Notes: generated by a model not told the origin, from the letters alone. Counted from the first letter of the stretch, positions 9,817 to 20,299 are shown. The stretch: 64,000 nucleotides of DNA from Staphylococcus aureus (GCF_001027105.1 NZ_CP011526.1:806001-870000); one strand, 5' to 3'. Program-made: numbers and translations.

Positions 9817-10839
9817 ATGAAAAAGAAATTATTAGTTTTAACTATGAGCACGCTATTTGCTACACAAATTATGAATTCAAATCACGCTAAAGCATCAGTG
9901 ACAGAGAGTGTTGACAAAAAATTTGTAGTTCCAGAATCAGGAATTAATAAAATTATTCCAGCTTACGATGAATTTAAGAATTCGCCAAAAGTAAATGTTA
10001 GTAATTTAACTGACAATAAAAACTTTGTAGCTTCTGAAGATAAATTGAATAAGATTGCAGATTCATCGGCAGCTAGTAAAATTGTAGATAAAAACTTTGT
10101 CGTACCAGAATCAAAGTTAGGAAACATTGTGCCAGAGTACAAAGAAATCAATAATCGCGTGAATGTAGCAACAAACAATCCAGCTTCACAACAAGTTGAT
10201 AAGCATTTTGTTGCTAAAGGCCCAGAAGTAAATAGATTTATTACGCAAAACAAAGTAAACCACCACTTCATTACTACGCAAACCCACTACAAGAAAGTTA
10301 TTACTTCATACAAATCAACACATGTACATAAACATGTAAATCATGCAAAGGATTCTATTAATAAACACTTTATTGTTAAACCATCAGAATCGCCTAGATA
10401 TACACATCCATCTCAATCTTTAATTATCAAGCATCATTTTGCAGTTCCTGGATATCACGCGCATAAATTTGTTACACCAGGGCATGCTAGCATTAAAATT
10501 AATCACTTTTGTGTTGTGCCACAAATAAATAGTTTCAAGGTAATTCCACCATATGGTCACAATTCACATCGTATGCATGTACCAAGTTTCCAAAATAACA
10601 CAACAGCAACACATCAAAATGCTAAAGTAAATAAAGCATATGACTATAAATACTTCTATTCTTATAAAGTAGTTAAAGGTGTGAAGAAATATTTCTCATT
10701 TTCACAATCAAATGGTTATAAAATTGGGAAACCATCATTAAATATCAAAAATGTAAATTATCAATATGCTGTTCCAAGTTATAGCCCTACACACTACGTT
10801 CCTGAATTTAAGGGTAGCTTACCAGCACCACGAGTATAA
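9817..10839 (+). CDS. emp: Extracellular matrix and plasma binding protein Emp
   Basis: 340 aa secreted adhesin (also called Ssp) that attaches non-covalently to the cell surface and binds fibrinogen, fibronectin, collagen and vitronectin. The signal peptide KKKLLVLTMSTLFATQIMNS ends near residue 26 at HAKA. The mature part contains imperfect repeats with the core K-x-F-V-V/A-P (VDKKFVVPES, VDKNFVVPES, VDKHFVAKGP, INKHFIVKPS), and a basic histidine-rich middle. There is no LPXTG anchor. AAAGGAG lies about 7 bases before the ATG. It is monocistronic, with its own promoter and terminator, and sits in the vwb-emp cluster of secreted coagulation and adhesion genes. Confidence 0.95.
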   Translation: MKKKLLVLTMSTLFATQIMNSNHAKASVTESVDKKFVVPESGINKIIPAYDEFKNSPKVNVSNLTDNKNFVASEDKLNKIADSSAASKIVDKNFVVPESKLGNIVPEYKEINNRVNVATNNPASQQVDKHFVAKGPEVNRFITQNKVNHHFITTQTHYKKVITSYKSTHVHKHVNHAKDSINKHFIVKPSESPRYTHPSQSLIIKHHFAVPGYHAHKFVTPGHASIKINHFCVVPQINSFKVIPPYGHNSHRMHVPSFQNNTTATHQNAKVNKAYDYKYFYSYKVVKGVKKYFSFSQSNGYKIGKPSLNIKNVNYQYAVPSYSPTHYVPEFKGSLPAPRV

Positions 10840-10890
10840 AAATTGGCACTAAGTTTACGAGATATGATAAATACCTATTATTTTAAATAT

Positions 10891-10926
10891 AGTCTACAAT
10901 CTATGTGGTTGTAGGCTGTATTTTTT
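10891..10926 (+). terminator. Intrinsic terminator of emp
   Basis: AGTCTACAA (10891-10899) pairs with TTGTAGGCT (10909-10917), followed by a T-rich tract at 10921-10926. Confidence 0.82.
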
Positions 10927-11058
10927 GCAGTTTATCAATAAACACCCATCAACAAATTATACCGTTTTTCTACTTTGAAAGTTGGAAGTAACATAATCTT
11001 AAATAAATATATTATTAATTAAGATAAATATAATACTCAAGATTATTGTTAATAGTTT

Positions 11059-11103
11059 GTTCATCGCAAGTTAATTATTGTTTCTAAAATATTGGTATAT
11101 AAT
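11059..11103 (+). promoter_or_regulatory. Promoter with SaeR-like box for the 156-aa gene
   Basis: GTTCA-N6-GTTAA (11059-11074) lies upstream of TATAAT (11098-11103), again with GTTAA starting 28 bases before the -10. The transcribed leader (TGGCGAAGAAAACAGGGTG) also resembles that of vwb (TTGGCGAAAAAATAGGGTG). Confidence 0.65.
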
Positions 11104-11173
11104 TTTCAATGGCGAAGAAAACAGGGTGAAAAAGTCGGTTTTTATATCAAAGCAAATAAGGGAGCATAAACAA

Positions 11174-11644
11174 ATGAAAAGGAAAGTATTAGTACTAACA
11201 ATGGGTGTAATTTGTGCAACTCAATTATGGCATTCTAATCACGCAAACGCATTAGTAACAGAGAGTGGCGCAAATGATACTAAGCAATTTACTGAAATTG
11301 TATCGGAAGAGAAAGTTATAACAGTTGAACATGCTCAAATTAATATTTTTCAATCTAATAGCAATTCAAACTTGATGGAGTTCAACATATTAACAATGGG
11401 CGGTAAATCAGGAGCTATGGTTGGTTATAGTGAAATTGACTCATCACATTTCACAGACCGTGACAAACGCGTTATTAGACGTGATCATGTTAAAGAAGCA
11501 CAAAGCTTAGTAGAGAACTATAAAGATACACAAAGTGCTGATGCTAGGATGAAAGCCAAACAAAAAGTTAACACATTAAGCAAACCGCATCAAAACTATT
11601 TCAATAAACAAATTGATAAGGTTTATAATGGATTACAACGCTAA
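11174..11644 (+). CDS. Secreted vWbp C-terminal-like protein, 156 aa
   Basis: The signal peptide KRKVLVLTMGVICATQLWHS ends at about residue 26 (NANA). After a short unique stretch, residues about 76-156 closely match the C-terminus of the vwb product 2 kb upstream: GGKSGAMVGYSEIDSSHFTD and NTLSKPHQNYFNKQIDKVYN parallel GRKSGSLVGISQIDSSHLTE and NTLSEGHQKRFNKQINKVYN. The prothrombin-binding half is absent, so it is not a coagulase. I start it at ATG 11174 because GGGAG lies 9 bases upstream and the signal peptide begins there; the frame is open further upstream. Likely a Sae-controlled secreted paralogue; function unknown. Confidence 0.8.
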   Translation: MKRKVLVLTMGVICATQLWHSNHANALVTESGANDTKQFTEIVSEEKVITVEHAQINIFQSNSNSNLMEFNILTMGGKSGAMVGYSEIDSSHFTDRDKRVIRRDHVKEAQSLVENYKDTQSADARMKAKQKVNTLSKPHQNYFNKQIDKVYNGLQR

Positions 11645-11773
11645 TCCAAAGTAAATTATAAGTTATACATCTCGTTTTTAAATGACAATTTATCCCCGTA
11701 AATATTATAAATAATCTTTTCAAATTCCACATAGATATAGAGACACTAATAAACCTCTTTGTCTCGATATGAT

Positions 11774-11806
11774 AGTCTGCAACGATTCATGTTGTAGGCT
11801 TTTTAA
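11774..11806 (+). terminator. Intrinsic terminator after the vWbp-like gene
   Basis: AGTCTGCAAC (11774-11783) pairs with GTTGTAGGCT (11791-11800), followed by TTTTT. Confidence 0.85.
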
Positions 11807-11942
11807 TTTTACAAATAAGGCTAAATATATAAGTTCTGGCACCTAAAATATAGAAAATACATAAAAGTAAGTATAGTTATTTTATTATAATTATTAAATT
11901 TTTATTAATTAATTGTAAAAATGTAGAATTATAATTAATTAA

Positions 11943-12671
<729 letters not shown>

Positions 12672-12681
12672 TGCTCATTGT

Positions 12682-12720
12682 AAAAGTGTCACTGCTGCTA
12701 GTGGCACTTTTATAATTTTT
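12682..12720 (+). terminator. Intrinsic terminator of nuc
   Basis: AAAAGTGTCAC (12682-12692) pairs with GTGGCACTTTT (12701-12711) and runs into a T-rich tract. Confidence 0.88.
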
Positions 12721-12879
12721 AGATCACGATATGATTTATTATCAATTCAGAATTAAAAAAGTAAATAGTATCAAAAGTAAGTGTATTTAATATTAGAAAA
12801 TAAAAATTTTAAATTTAGTATTAAAATGGAATGTTACTATATAGTTCAATGTGTATTATCACAGAAAATAAAATAATGC

Positions 12880-12907
12880 TTTACTTCTATATTTAAAAGT
12901 GTATAAT
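12880..12907 (+). promoter_or_regulatory. cspC promoter
   Basis: TTTACT (12880-12885) and TATAAT (12902-12907) are spaced by 16 bases. This implies a leader of roughly 110 nt before the cspC start, in line with the long structured leaders of cold-shock genes. Confidence 0.6.
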
Positions 12908-13027
12908 GAAAGTTAAGTAATAAAGAGCGTGAAGAAAAATGTGAGTTATTTATATAGAATATTCTCCTTTTCATTTATGAATTTGTTACAAAATATTTAG
13001 TGCAAAAGCACGACGGAGGTATTCAAT

Positions 13028-13228
13028 ATGAATAACGGTACAGTTAAATGGTTTAATGCAGAAAAAGGTTTTGGTTTCATCGAAAGAGAAGATGGTAGCG
13101 ACGTATTCGTACACTTCTCAGCAATCGCTGAAGATGGATACAAATCATTAGAAGAAGGCCAAAAAGTTGAATTCGACATCGTTGAAGGCGACCGTGGCGA
13201 GCAAGCTGCAAACGTAGTTAAAATGTAA
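13028..13228 (+). CDS. cspC: Cold shock protein CspC
   Basis: 66 aa single cold-shock domain that binds single-stranded RNA and DNA as an RNA chaperone. RNP1 is KGFGFIE (about residues 13-19) and RNP2 is VFVHFSAI (26-33), both complete. The length is typical. GGAGG lies 8 bases upstream of the ATG. The choice of CspC among the three S. aureus paralogues rests on its location next to nuc. A long 5' leader and an intrinsic terminator bracket it. Confidence 0.92.
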   Translation: MNNGTVKWFNAEKGFGFIEREDGSDVFVHFSAIAEDGYKSLEEGQKVEFDIVEGDRGEQAANVVKM

Positions 13229-13242
13229 TTTTAACTTATTCA

Positions 13243-13273
13243 AACAGTCCTTACTATAGGGCTGTTTTTTTAT
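13243..13273 (+). terminator. Intrinsic terminator of cspC
   Basis: AACAGTCC (13243-13250) pairs with GGGCTGTT (13259-13266), then a T run. Confidence 0.88.
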
Positions 13274-13441
13274 GCTTTAAATCGATAACAGTTGGTGTGG
13301 TAAAAGCACTAGCCGTTATTTTTTTGTCCAATAAATTTAGTTGGAGATTTAACAATATATAATGGTTCTAAAATAAATCGAACTGATGGAAAAGTTTTTT
13401 ACTTTTCATCTGTCCGACTTTTGATTTTGAATATAAAAAAG

Positions 13442-13491
13442 CGCCAATACAGAACTTTAATAATGACGAGAATTAAAGTCTGTATATGGCG
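13442..13491. other. Long imperfect hairpin in intergenic region
   Basis: CGCCA, TACAGA and CTTTAAT on the left pair with ATTAAAG, TCTGTA and TGGCG on the right, giving about 18 base pairs in a 50-base element. There is no T run on the plus strand; on the minus strand CGCTTTTTTATATTC follows, so it could end leftward transcription from the 13942 gene. The rest of 13274-13723 shows nothing clear. Confidence 0.55.
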
Positions 13492-13723
13492 ATAACAAGA
13501 AGTAATGTTAAACACTCAAAATGTTTAACAATAATAGGATACCACATCGCATAATATCTTACTACTTAATTAATAATTTAACTAATCAACTTTTTGTTAA
13601 TTTTTTATTAAGACTGATTAATTATTGAGAATATTTATTGTTTTTAAAATCTCATAATAATTCAGTAATCTTGTTTTCATTTAAAAGGCGAAACATTAAA
13701 ATAATTAAATAAAAATATTGCGT

Positions 13724-13942
13724 TTAATTTACAGCGTCAAATATACTTATTTCTAATGCTTTGGGGTCTACTGAAACAAGTAAAGAATGATCGATGTTAC
13801 TAATATTGCCATTCTCCAAATTTATTTCTGTGAGTATTTGGAAGCTACCATTAGGCAACGGTTTAACAATAGACAATTGCTTTTCCGCTTGTTGTATTAA
13901 AAAAGGTTTTGTAGATTGATTATTAATATGCCATTCACTCAT
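13724..13942 (-). CDS. Hypothetical protein, 72 aa
   Basis: A small soluble protein with no recognised domain, signal or membrane segment. AGGAG lies about 10 bases before the ATG. It is the last of three leftward genes (14945 to 13724) and the gaps suggest separate or loosely linked transcription. Function unknown. Confidence 0.65.
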   Translation of the reverse strand: MSEWHINNQSTKPFLIQQAEKQLSIVKPLPNGSFQILTEINLENGNISNIDHSLLVSVDPKALEISIFDAVN

Positions 13943-14003
13943 GTATGTTTTTCACTCCTGCTTTAAAATAGGGTTAGAAAGTTTATAGTTGAGACATTCA
14001 TGT

Positions 14004-14288
14004 TCAACCAAAATTTTGTTCGAATTCAATAAATGTCTTGTTTAAAATAGAAATATTGTAAATGTTATCGTCCAAAACTTCACCAGTTAAGTATTTGTTT
14101 TGAATTAAAATTTGGCAGTTAGTTAAGAAGTCTTGATAATCACGATCGCAAAAATAGTTTTCACGTGCATCTTTAGCATCGCCAAAAAAGTTAGCGACTG
14201 TTTCTGTTTCTCCTTTATTCGAACGTTCAATATATAATTTGTAAAATTTAGCTATTGTATACTTTTGTTCTTTAGTTAGTTCATTCAA
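14004..14288 (-). CDS. Hypothetical protein, 94 aa
   Basis: A charged, mainly helical cytoplasmic protein (KEQKYTIAKFYKLYIERSNK, then FFGDAKDARENYF). The family was not recognised. AGGAGG lies about 12 bases upstream of the ATG, which supports the start. It lies 60 bases upstream of the 72-aa gene on the same strand, and may be cotranscribed with it. Confidence 0.68.
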   Translation of the reverse strand: MNELTKEQKYTIAKFYKLYIERSNKGETETVANFFGDAKDARENYFCDRDYQDFLTNCQILIQNKYLTGEVLDDNIYNISILNKTFIEFEQNFG

Positions 14289-14375
14289 AATATTGGGCCT
14301 CCTGAAATATCATTTGTAATCTATACCCAATTTATTGCAAAACAAAAACTAATTTAACTATTTGATGAAACTGTG

Positions 14376-14945
14376 TTAATAAGCTTTAACAAGCCTTAGT
14401 TTGTATGGATCTATAAAATTATCTTTAATTGCATAGGGTGAAATAATATGTAGTCCATAACTTTTAACTGATTTTTCACTTACACCAAATTTATAAGCTT
14501 GGTAGATAATTTTAGTACAATACGTAAATTTTTTGCTGTTCAAATTTAATGTAACTAGATAACGATGATTTGTATTCTCATAGTTTTTCTTAACCCATTC
14601 AGCCGCTTTTTTACCTGCACCAGGATAGCTGCAACGATAAACTTTCATCCAATCATTTTTGCCACTTGCATAATTATATTTAAAAGATTCGAAGGATTGT
14701 GTAGTTGGTTTGTCGCCAGGCCCCTCAATTTGTAAAATCGTTTTATCATCAATCGCGATACTACAATGACCAAAAAATCCCCACATGACAGGGCCTTTTG
14801 TAACAATAATATCACCAGGTTGTAATTGGAATTTGTCATCTTGAATTTCTGAATACTTATTATCTGCAATTGTTTTTGGTGAGTTTATTGGGGATACGAC
14901 AACGAATAATATAAGTAAAATTATCGTTCGTTTAATATAGTTCAC
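14376..14945 (-). CDS. Secreted YiiX-type permuted NlpC/P60-like protein
   Basis: 189 aa with an N-terminal signal peptide (YIKRTIILLILFVVVSPINS). The mature part begins with a QPGDIIVTKGP strand, then GHCSIAIDD with a histidine, and later FTYCTKIIYQAYKFG with a cysteine. A His motif before the Cys motif is the circularly permuted order of the YiiX/YycO (papain-like, DUF830) group. Such proteins are cysteine hydrolases or acyltransferases acting on lipid or peptide amide bonds; the substrate here is unknown. It is extracytoplasmic. The start is followed directly by the signal peptide, with AGGAGC upstream. Confidence 0.75.
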   Translation of the reverse strand: MNYIKRTIILLILFVVVSPINSPKTIADNKYSEIQDDKFQLQPGDIIVTKGPVMWGFFGHCSIAIDDKTILQIEGPGDKPTTQSFESFKYNYASGKNDWMKVYRCSYPGAGKKAAEWVKKNYENTNHRYLVTLNLNSKKFTYCTKIIYQAYKFGVSEKSVKSYGLHIISPYAIKDNFIDPYKLRLVKAY

Positions 14946-15069
14946 TTAAAAGCTCCTTGTTGAAGAAATATATGTAAATAGTCTTAAATTAGAATTGTAA
15001 TCTTTAATAAGCTTGTAAGACTAAAACATATCTTAAATATTAAAGTATGAGAGTGTGAAATGTCTATTA

Positions 15070-15113
15070 AGAATAAAAAACAGTCTGAAACATCATTGAG
15101 ACGTTTCAGACTG
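15070..15113 (-). terminator. Intrinsic terminator (minus strand)
   Basis: CAGTCTGAAAC (15081-15091) pairs with GTTTCAGACTG (15103-15113). On the minus strand it is followed by TTTTTTATTC. It ends the transcript of the two small membrane genes at 15133-15610. Confidence 0.88.
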
Positions 15114-15132
15114 GATATAAAATGAATTTCAT

Positions 15133-15321
15133 TTATAGCACACCAAATATAAATGTGTATATTAATATAGCGAATCCAAAAATATAGAGAATGACAGTGA
15201 AACTTAAATAGGACTCTTTTTTAGATTCTTTGCTAGTTTTTTTCATTAATACGAGTATAAACGTAGCGGCAACTAAGAAAATTAATGCTAGCCAAAACAG
15301 AATTGCAAAATGTAAAGACAT
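15133..15321 (-). CDS. Small membrane protein, 62 aa
   Basis: Two predicted membrane helices (FAILFWLALIFLVAATFILV and VILYIFGFAILIYTFIFGVL) joined by a basic loop MKKTSKESKKES. AAGGAGGG lies 7 bases before the ATG. It follows the 86-aa membrane gene by 28 bases, so the two probably form an operon. No family was recognised. Confidence 0.7.
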   Translation of the reverse strand: MSLHFAILFWLALIFLVAATFILVLMKKTSKESKKESYLSFTVILYIFGFAILIYTFIFGVL

Positions 15322-15349
15322 GTGAAACCCTCCTTATATACCGTAATTA

Positions 15350-15610
15350 TTAACCTATAAAACTATAAAAAATAGGATAAATGTAATAGAGAACGAGTAC
15401 GATATTTATAAAAAATAATATTTCACTTAACCAGTTTTTAGTTATCATTGCAATGGTAAAGGATACGATGAGTATCACACCACAAATGATAATACCAGGC
15501 AGGAGCCAACATAAATCATCTAAATCTTTATTATATGTGATTAAAATATTAAAGATAACAAAAGTGGTAGTAATAACTATATTGATAGCATTTAACAAAA
15601 TGTTATTCAT
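15350..15610 (-). CDS. Small membrane protein, 86 aa
   Basis: Three or four hydrophobic helices with the only charged turn near NKDLDD. I start it at ATG 15610 rather than the GTG three codons upstream, because the TAGGTG ribosome binding site falls within that GTG start and lies about 7 bases before the ATG. First gene of a two-gene membrane operon with 15133-15321. Function unknown. Confidence 0.65.
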   Translation of the reverse strand: MNNILLNAINIVITTTFVIFNILITYNKDLDDLCWLLPGIIICGVILIVSFTIAMITKNWLSEILFFINIVLVLYYIYPIFYSFIG

Positions 15611-15848
15611 GACTGACACCTACTAGTATAAAAATAGCTTCTTAATAAATATGATAACACTATTTTTCAATAGGTAAATAAAAAGTATAGTTATTTTTAA
15701 AATATTATTTGCAGAATGCTAAAGTTTATTAATTCAAACAAGTGAGCATATATAGGGGTGTATTGTATTAATATGAAAAGAATATTTACATACTAAAAAC
15801 TCTTAAAGTTGTATAATTCGTTAATATTTTTAGAATCAGATATCAAAA

Positions 15849-15876
15849 AAATGTGCAAAATCACTTTTGCACATTT
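15849..15876 (-). terminator. Perfect hairpin with minus-strand T run
   Basis: AAATGTGCAAAA (15849-15860) pairs with TTTTGCACATTT (15865-15876). Minus-strand reading gives a T run after the stem. The only leftward gene upstream of it is 16151-16387, on the far side of the YozE gene. The rest of 15620-15950 holds no gene. Confidence 0.6.
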
Positions 15877-15932
15877 ACAAATACTAGTTTTCTGATAAGA
15901 TTAATAATAACACTTTAAATAGCGCTTAATAA

Positions 15933-16387
<455 letters not shown>

Positions 16388-16611
16388 AAACACTCACTCC
16401 TTTAAAATTCTGTACTCTTCATTGCGTTTTACCCCGTCACATTATCTTTTAAACTAAAATCATCATTACTTATGAAAAAAATGTACATCAAAAGCAAAGG
16501 TTTTCGCTACCGAAAAAGTTTAAATAATGGTTTAATATATTTGGTACTCATTTTAATAAAAAGAGAATACATTTTGAGCTATCAATACTTTTTATTGAAG
16601 AGGTGTTATTG

Positions 16612-17193
16612 TTGGCTAAAACGTTATATTTAATGCGCCACGGACAAACTTTGTTTAATTTTAAGGGACTAATTCAGGGATTTGGAGATTCGCCGCTAAC
16701 AGAACTTGGAATTGCTCAAGCTCAAAAGGCACGTAGTTATTATGAAACTAAGGGGATAAACTTCGATTTATATGCATCATCAACGCAAGAACGCGCAAGT
16801 GACACACTTGAAAATGTTGCACCTAACCAATCGTATCAACGTTTTAAGGGACTGAAGGAATGGCATTTTGGAATATTTGAAGGTGAGTCAGTCTATCTAT
16901 TTGATAATCTATACAAGCCTGAGGACTTATTCGGAGATCGAATTGTTCCTTTCAAAGGAGAGGCAAGGCAACAAGTTGAAGAACGCATTGTGAAAACTTT
17001 ACATGACATTATGTCTCAAACAAAGAATAATGCATTAGTCGTGAGTCATGGAACAATAATGGGAGTATTTTTAAGATATTGCCTTAAACTAGATGAAGCA
17101 TTAAAGCATAATATCGGTAATTGTAATATCCTGAAATTTGAATATGACAATGGAACATTTAAATTTGTTGAGTTAATTGATCCAAATTTATAA
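16612..17193 (+). CDS. Histidine phosphatase family protein (phosphoglycerate mutase-like)
   Basis: 193 aa. The phosphohistidine motif is LMRHGQT near residue 8 and the second catalytic histidine is in VVSHGTIMG near residue 145; the conserved glutamate is in LKEWHFGIFEGE. This is the complete catalytic set of the branch 1 histidine phosphatases, which include cofactor-dependent phosphoglycerate mutases and broad phosphatases. The short length and absence of mutase-specific insertions favour a phosphatase. TTG 16612 is the likely start, six bases after GAAGAGGTG; alternative TTG codons lie upstream. Confidence 0.85.
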   Translation: MAKTLYLMRHGQTLFNFKGLIQGFGDSPLTELGIAQAQKARSYYETKGINFDLYASSTQERASDTLENVAPNQSYQRFKGLKEWHFGIFEGESVYLFDNLYKPEDLFGDRIVPFKGEARQQVEERIVKTLHDIMSQTKNNALVVSHGTIMGVFLRYCLKLDEALKHNIGNCNILKFEYDNGTFKFVELIDPNL

Positions 17194-17198
17194 TAAAT

Positions 17199-17243
17199 AA
17201 AGCGTTATACATAGACACAAGTATGTCTTTTGTATAACGCTTT
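17199..17243. terminator. Bidirectional intrinsic terminator
   Basis: AAAGCGTTATAC (17199-17210) pairs with GTATAACGCTTT (17232-17243). It has a T run on the plus strand and A-rich sequence giving T on the minus strand, between the convergent phosphatase and exporter genes. Confidence 0.85.
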
Positions 17244-17265
17244 TAAAATACAACTACATAACGCT

Positions 17266-17883
17266 TTAGAATAATAATTGAATAAGTTTTTGTAATATCA
17301 TCAGAGCAACAATAATAATTATTATGCTTGATATTTTATTGATTATTGTTAATAATTTTCCGGTTTTATCAATTGATCCAACCATTTTTCCTAAAATTGC
17401 GAGTAAAAAGAACCATAACCATGAAACGCTAATACAAGCGATTGTAAACGCAATTTTATTGCTGCCACTATATAATGCAGCACTACTACCAATTACTCCA
17501 ATTGTATCTAAAATAGCATGTGGATTGAGTAATGAAACTGATAAAGCAAAACTTACTTGTTTCATTGGAGACATAATTTGAGTTTCTCCATCTGTTGAGG
17601 GTTTATCATGCCAAATGGTCCAAGCCATATACATCAAGAAAATTAAACCAACTATATAAATAATTGCTTGAAGTACAGGTAAAGACATAATAATGATAGA
17701 TACTCCTACCACTGCAATAATAATAAGTAAGCTGTCTGACAACCCGGCTGTAATTATTGCAGGCAATACATATCTATATTTTGGTTGATTAGCTCCTTGG
17801 TTAAAAATAAATACATTTTGTGCACCTAAAGGTAAAATTAGACCAATCGCTAAGATAAATCCATGAATAATTGCGGTTACCAT
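17266..17883 (-). CDS. LysE/ArgO family amino acid exporter
   Basis: 205 aa with about six hydrophobic helices. The family signature at the N-terminus is clear: GLILPLGAQNVFIFNQG (residues 15-31), as in LysE and ArgO exporters of lysine and arginine. A conserved SLLNPHAILDTIG follows near residue 115. The substrate cannot be fixed from the sequence. AGGGGTG about 9 bases upstream of the ATG supports the start. It is a single leftward gene bounded by terminators. Confidence 0.85.
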   Translation of the reverse strand: MVTAIIHGFILAIGLILPLGAQNVFIFNQGANQPKYRYVLPAIITAGLSDSLLIIIAVVGVSIIIMSLPVLQAIIYIVGLIFLMYMAWTIWHDKPSTDGETQIMSPMKQVSFALSVSLLNPHAILDTIGVIGSSAALYSGSNKIAFTIACISVSWLWFFLLAILGKMVGSIDKTGKLLTIINKISSIIIIIVALMILQKLIQLLF

Positions 17884-17939
17884 TAAGTTTTGACACCCCT
17901 AAAACATAGAATATTCTGAAAAAACTTATTGTTATCATA

Positions 17940-17977
17940 TCAAATAAAAAACAACTACTCAATAGTAGAGTAGTTGT
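17940..17977 (-). terminator. Intrinsic terminator of the 18038 gene
   Basis: ACAACTACTC (17951-17960) pairs with GAGTAGTTGT (17968-17977). Minus-strand reading is followed by TTTTTTATTTG. Confidence 0.85.
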
Positions 17978-18037
17978 ATGAAAAATAGAACCTATATGAT
18001 TTGAATTTATGAGAAATGTAGAATATATAAAACTGTA

Positions 18038-18532
18038 TTACTTATTAATCAAATCATAAAAAAGCCAATGTTCATCGAAATAGGTATTTCCGATTTTAAT
18101 TGCATTTTTCTCAAAACCAAGAATGTCGAATCCTAGTGCACTATAGAAAACTTTAGCACCTATGTTGTTTGACACAATTGATGTAAGTAAAGATTCGTAA
18201 TTGTTCTGCCGTGCATAATTAATAATGAAATTAATGAGCTCGCTATTAATCGATTTATCGTTATTAGTAACAAAGTTGTATTTAATTAATGATTTATGTT
18301 CTTTTCCAACGTATCGAATTTGTTCTAAGGCAGCTGTTGCGATAAGTGTTTCGTTTTCATAACAGCCAAATACAATACATTTCGGTGAACCTTGATTTAA
18401 AATGTCATGTATTAAGGTGTCAGTCATTGTTTGACTATAATGTGAATCTTGAGTGAATTCTTCATTGACTGTCGAAACAAGTCTCTTATACTCATTAAAA
18501 TCATTATTCGTTAATGTTTTAATTTCAATCAT
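18038..18532 (-). CDS. GNAT family N-acetyltransferase
   Basis: 164 aa. The order of elements fits the fold: an N-terminal EIKTLTNNDFNEYKRLV, a central strand pair CIVFGCYENETLIATAALEQ, then IVSNNIGAKVFYSALGFDIL (about residues 120-140), the typical helix and strand after the acetyl-CoA site. The P-loop-like R/QxxGxG/A motif is weak, so substrate and even activity are uncertain. AAGGAGG lies 7 bases before the ATG. A single leftward gene with its own terminator. Confidence 0.75.
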   Translation of the reverse strand: MIEIKTLTNNDFNEYKRLVSTVNEEFTQDSHYSQTMTDTLIHDILNQGSPKCIVFGCYENETLIATAALEQIRYVGKEHKSLIKYNFVTNNDKSINSELINFIINYARQNNYESLLTSIVSNNIGAKVFYSALGFDILGFEKNAIKIGNTYFDEHWLFYDLINK

Positions 18533-18841
18533 TACTGACCTCCTTAATCATTATTAAGAAAGATTTTGTACTAAAAAAATTTCTTAATTACATATTAAAA
18601 TGTTTATTAAAATTTTGCAATCACTGATTTATATGCACATTCTTGTAAATGGATTATCAATTTAATTATATTTATTTTTAAGTTCAGGAAATTATGGAAT
18701 TGGTTATTGGTCGACACTGGACTTTTATTTGTAGACGGTATGCGAAGAAGTCAAGCCAGTATTGGAACCGGTCACATTTATGATGACTAAGGTACAATCA
18801 TTTTCAGTTAAATATTGCCAGAAATTTCAATCACGAATAGA
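18533..18841. other. Intergenic region with a coding-like scrap
   Basis: No intact gene. From 18719 to a TAA at 18788-18790 the plus strand reads GLLFVDGMRRSQASIGTGHI then YDD, which looks protein-like in composition. It has no start signal and may be the end of a decayed gene. The rest is AT-rich and featureless. Confidence 0.35.
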
Positions 18842-18871
18842 AAAAATAACCAACCAAAAATTTTTGGTTGG
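18842..18871 (-). terminator. Perfect palindromic terminator of the Ohr gene
   Basis: CCAACCAAAAA (18850-18860) pairs with TTTTTGGTTGG (18861-18871) with no mismatch. On the minus strand TTATTTTTTCT follows the stem. Confidence 0.85.
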
Positions 18872-18930
18872 CAAATTTGAATTTTATGTGAATTTTATTA
18901 ATAACGTTGAATAATCTCTTTAAGTTAATG

Positions 18931-19353
18931 CTAATCTACAACATTTACATTTAAATCGACATTAATATTTCCTTGAGTCGCTTTTGAATATGGACAAAAT
19001 TCATGAGCCATTTGTAAATATTTTTCAGCTTCTTCTTGAGATATAACATTTTTAATTGTCGCATCAATTGAAACACTTAATTTAGGACTTTCTGAGTCTG
19101 AATCATCTTCTAGTCTCACTGTTAGTGTTACTTCTGGATGAGCATCACGCACTTTGTTTTGCTTTAAAATTAGGTCGAAAGCACCGTTGAAGCAAGATGC
19201 ATAACCTGCTGCAAATAATTGTTCGGGGTTAGTAGCTTTACCATCTGCTTGAGCAGGCGGAACGATATCAATATCTAATGCTCGATCATCAGTATAAACA
19301 TGTCCTTTACGTCCGCCAACATTCGTCGCTTTAGTTTCATAATGTATTGCCAT
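18931..19353 (-). CDS. Organic hydroperoxide resistance protein, Ohr/OsmC family
   Basis: 140 aa. The two redox cysteines sit in [15 protein letters not shown] (about residue 54) and in [16 protein letters not shown] (about residue 120), the Ohr arrangement in which they reduce organic hydroperoxides with thiols or dihydrolipoamide. Conserved [10 protein letters not shown] and the [14 protein letters not shown] block are complete. GGAGG lies 10 bases before the ATG. S. aureus has more than one Ohr-like protein, so I give no symbol. Cytoplasmic, protective against lipid peroxides. Confidence 0.9.
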   Translation of the reverse strand: MAIHYETKATNVGGRKGHVYTDDRALDIDIVPPAQADGKATNPEQLFAAGYASCFNGAFDLILKQNKVRDAHPEVTLTVRLEDDSDSESPKLSVSIDATIKNVISQEEAEKYLQMAHEFCPYSKATQGNINVDLNVNVVD

Positions 19354-19485
19354 ACTTATAACCTCCTAATTTAAAATACATTTATGCTTTACCCATTCGA
19401 AAATACCTTAATCATTTTCATTTATAGCATTGTTTGATTGAAGGATAAAAAGTTGTTGTTTACAATAAAAATAATGAGTATCTGA

Positions 19486-20217
<732 letters not shown>

Positions 20218-20299
20218 TAAAATGAATTAGGTTGCTTTTGTGTAAGTGCTGTCTTATAATTGAGAAGTATTATCATTGTTCGTGGAGGAGCGATTTTAG

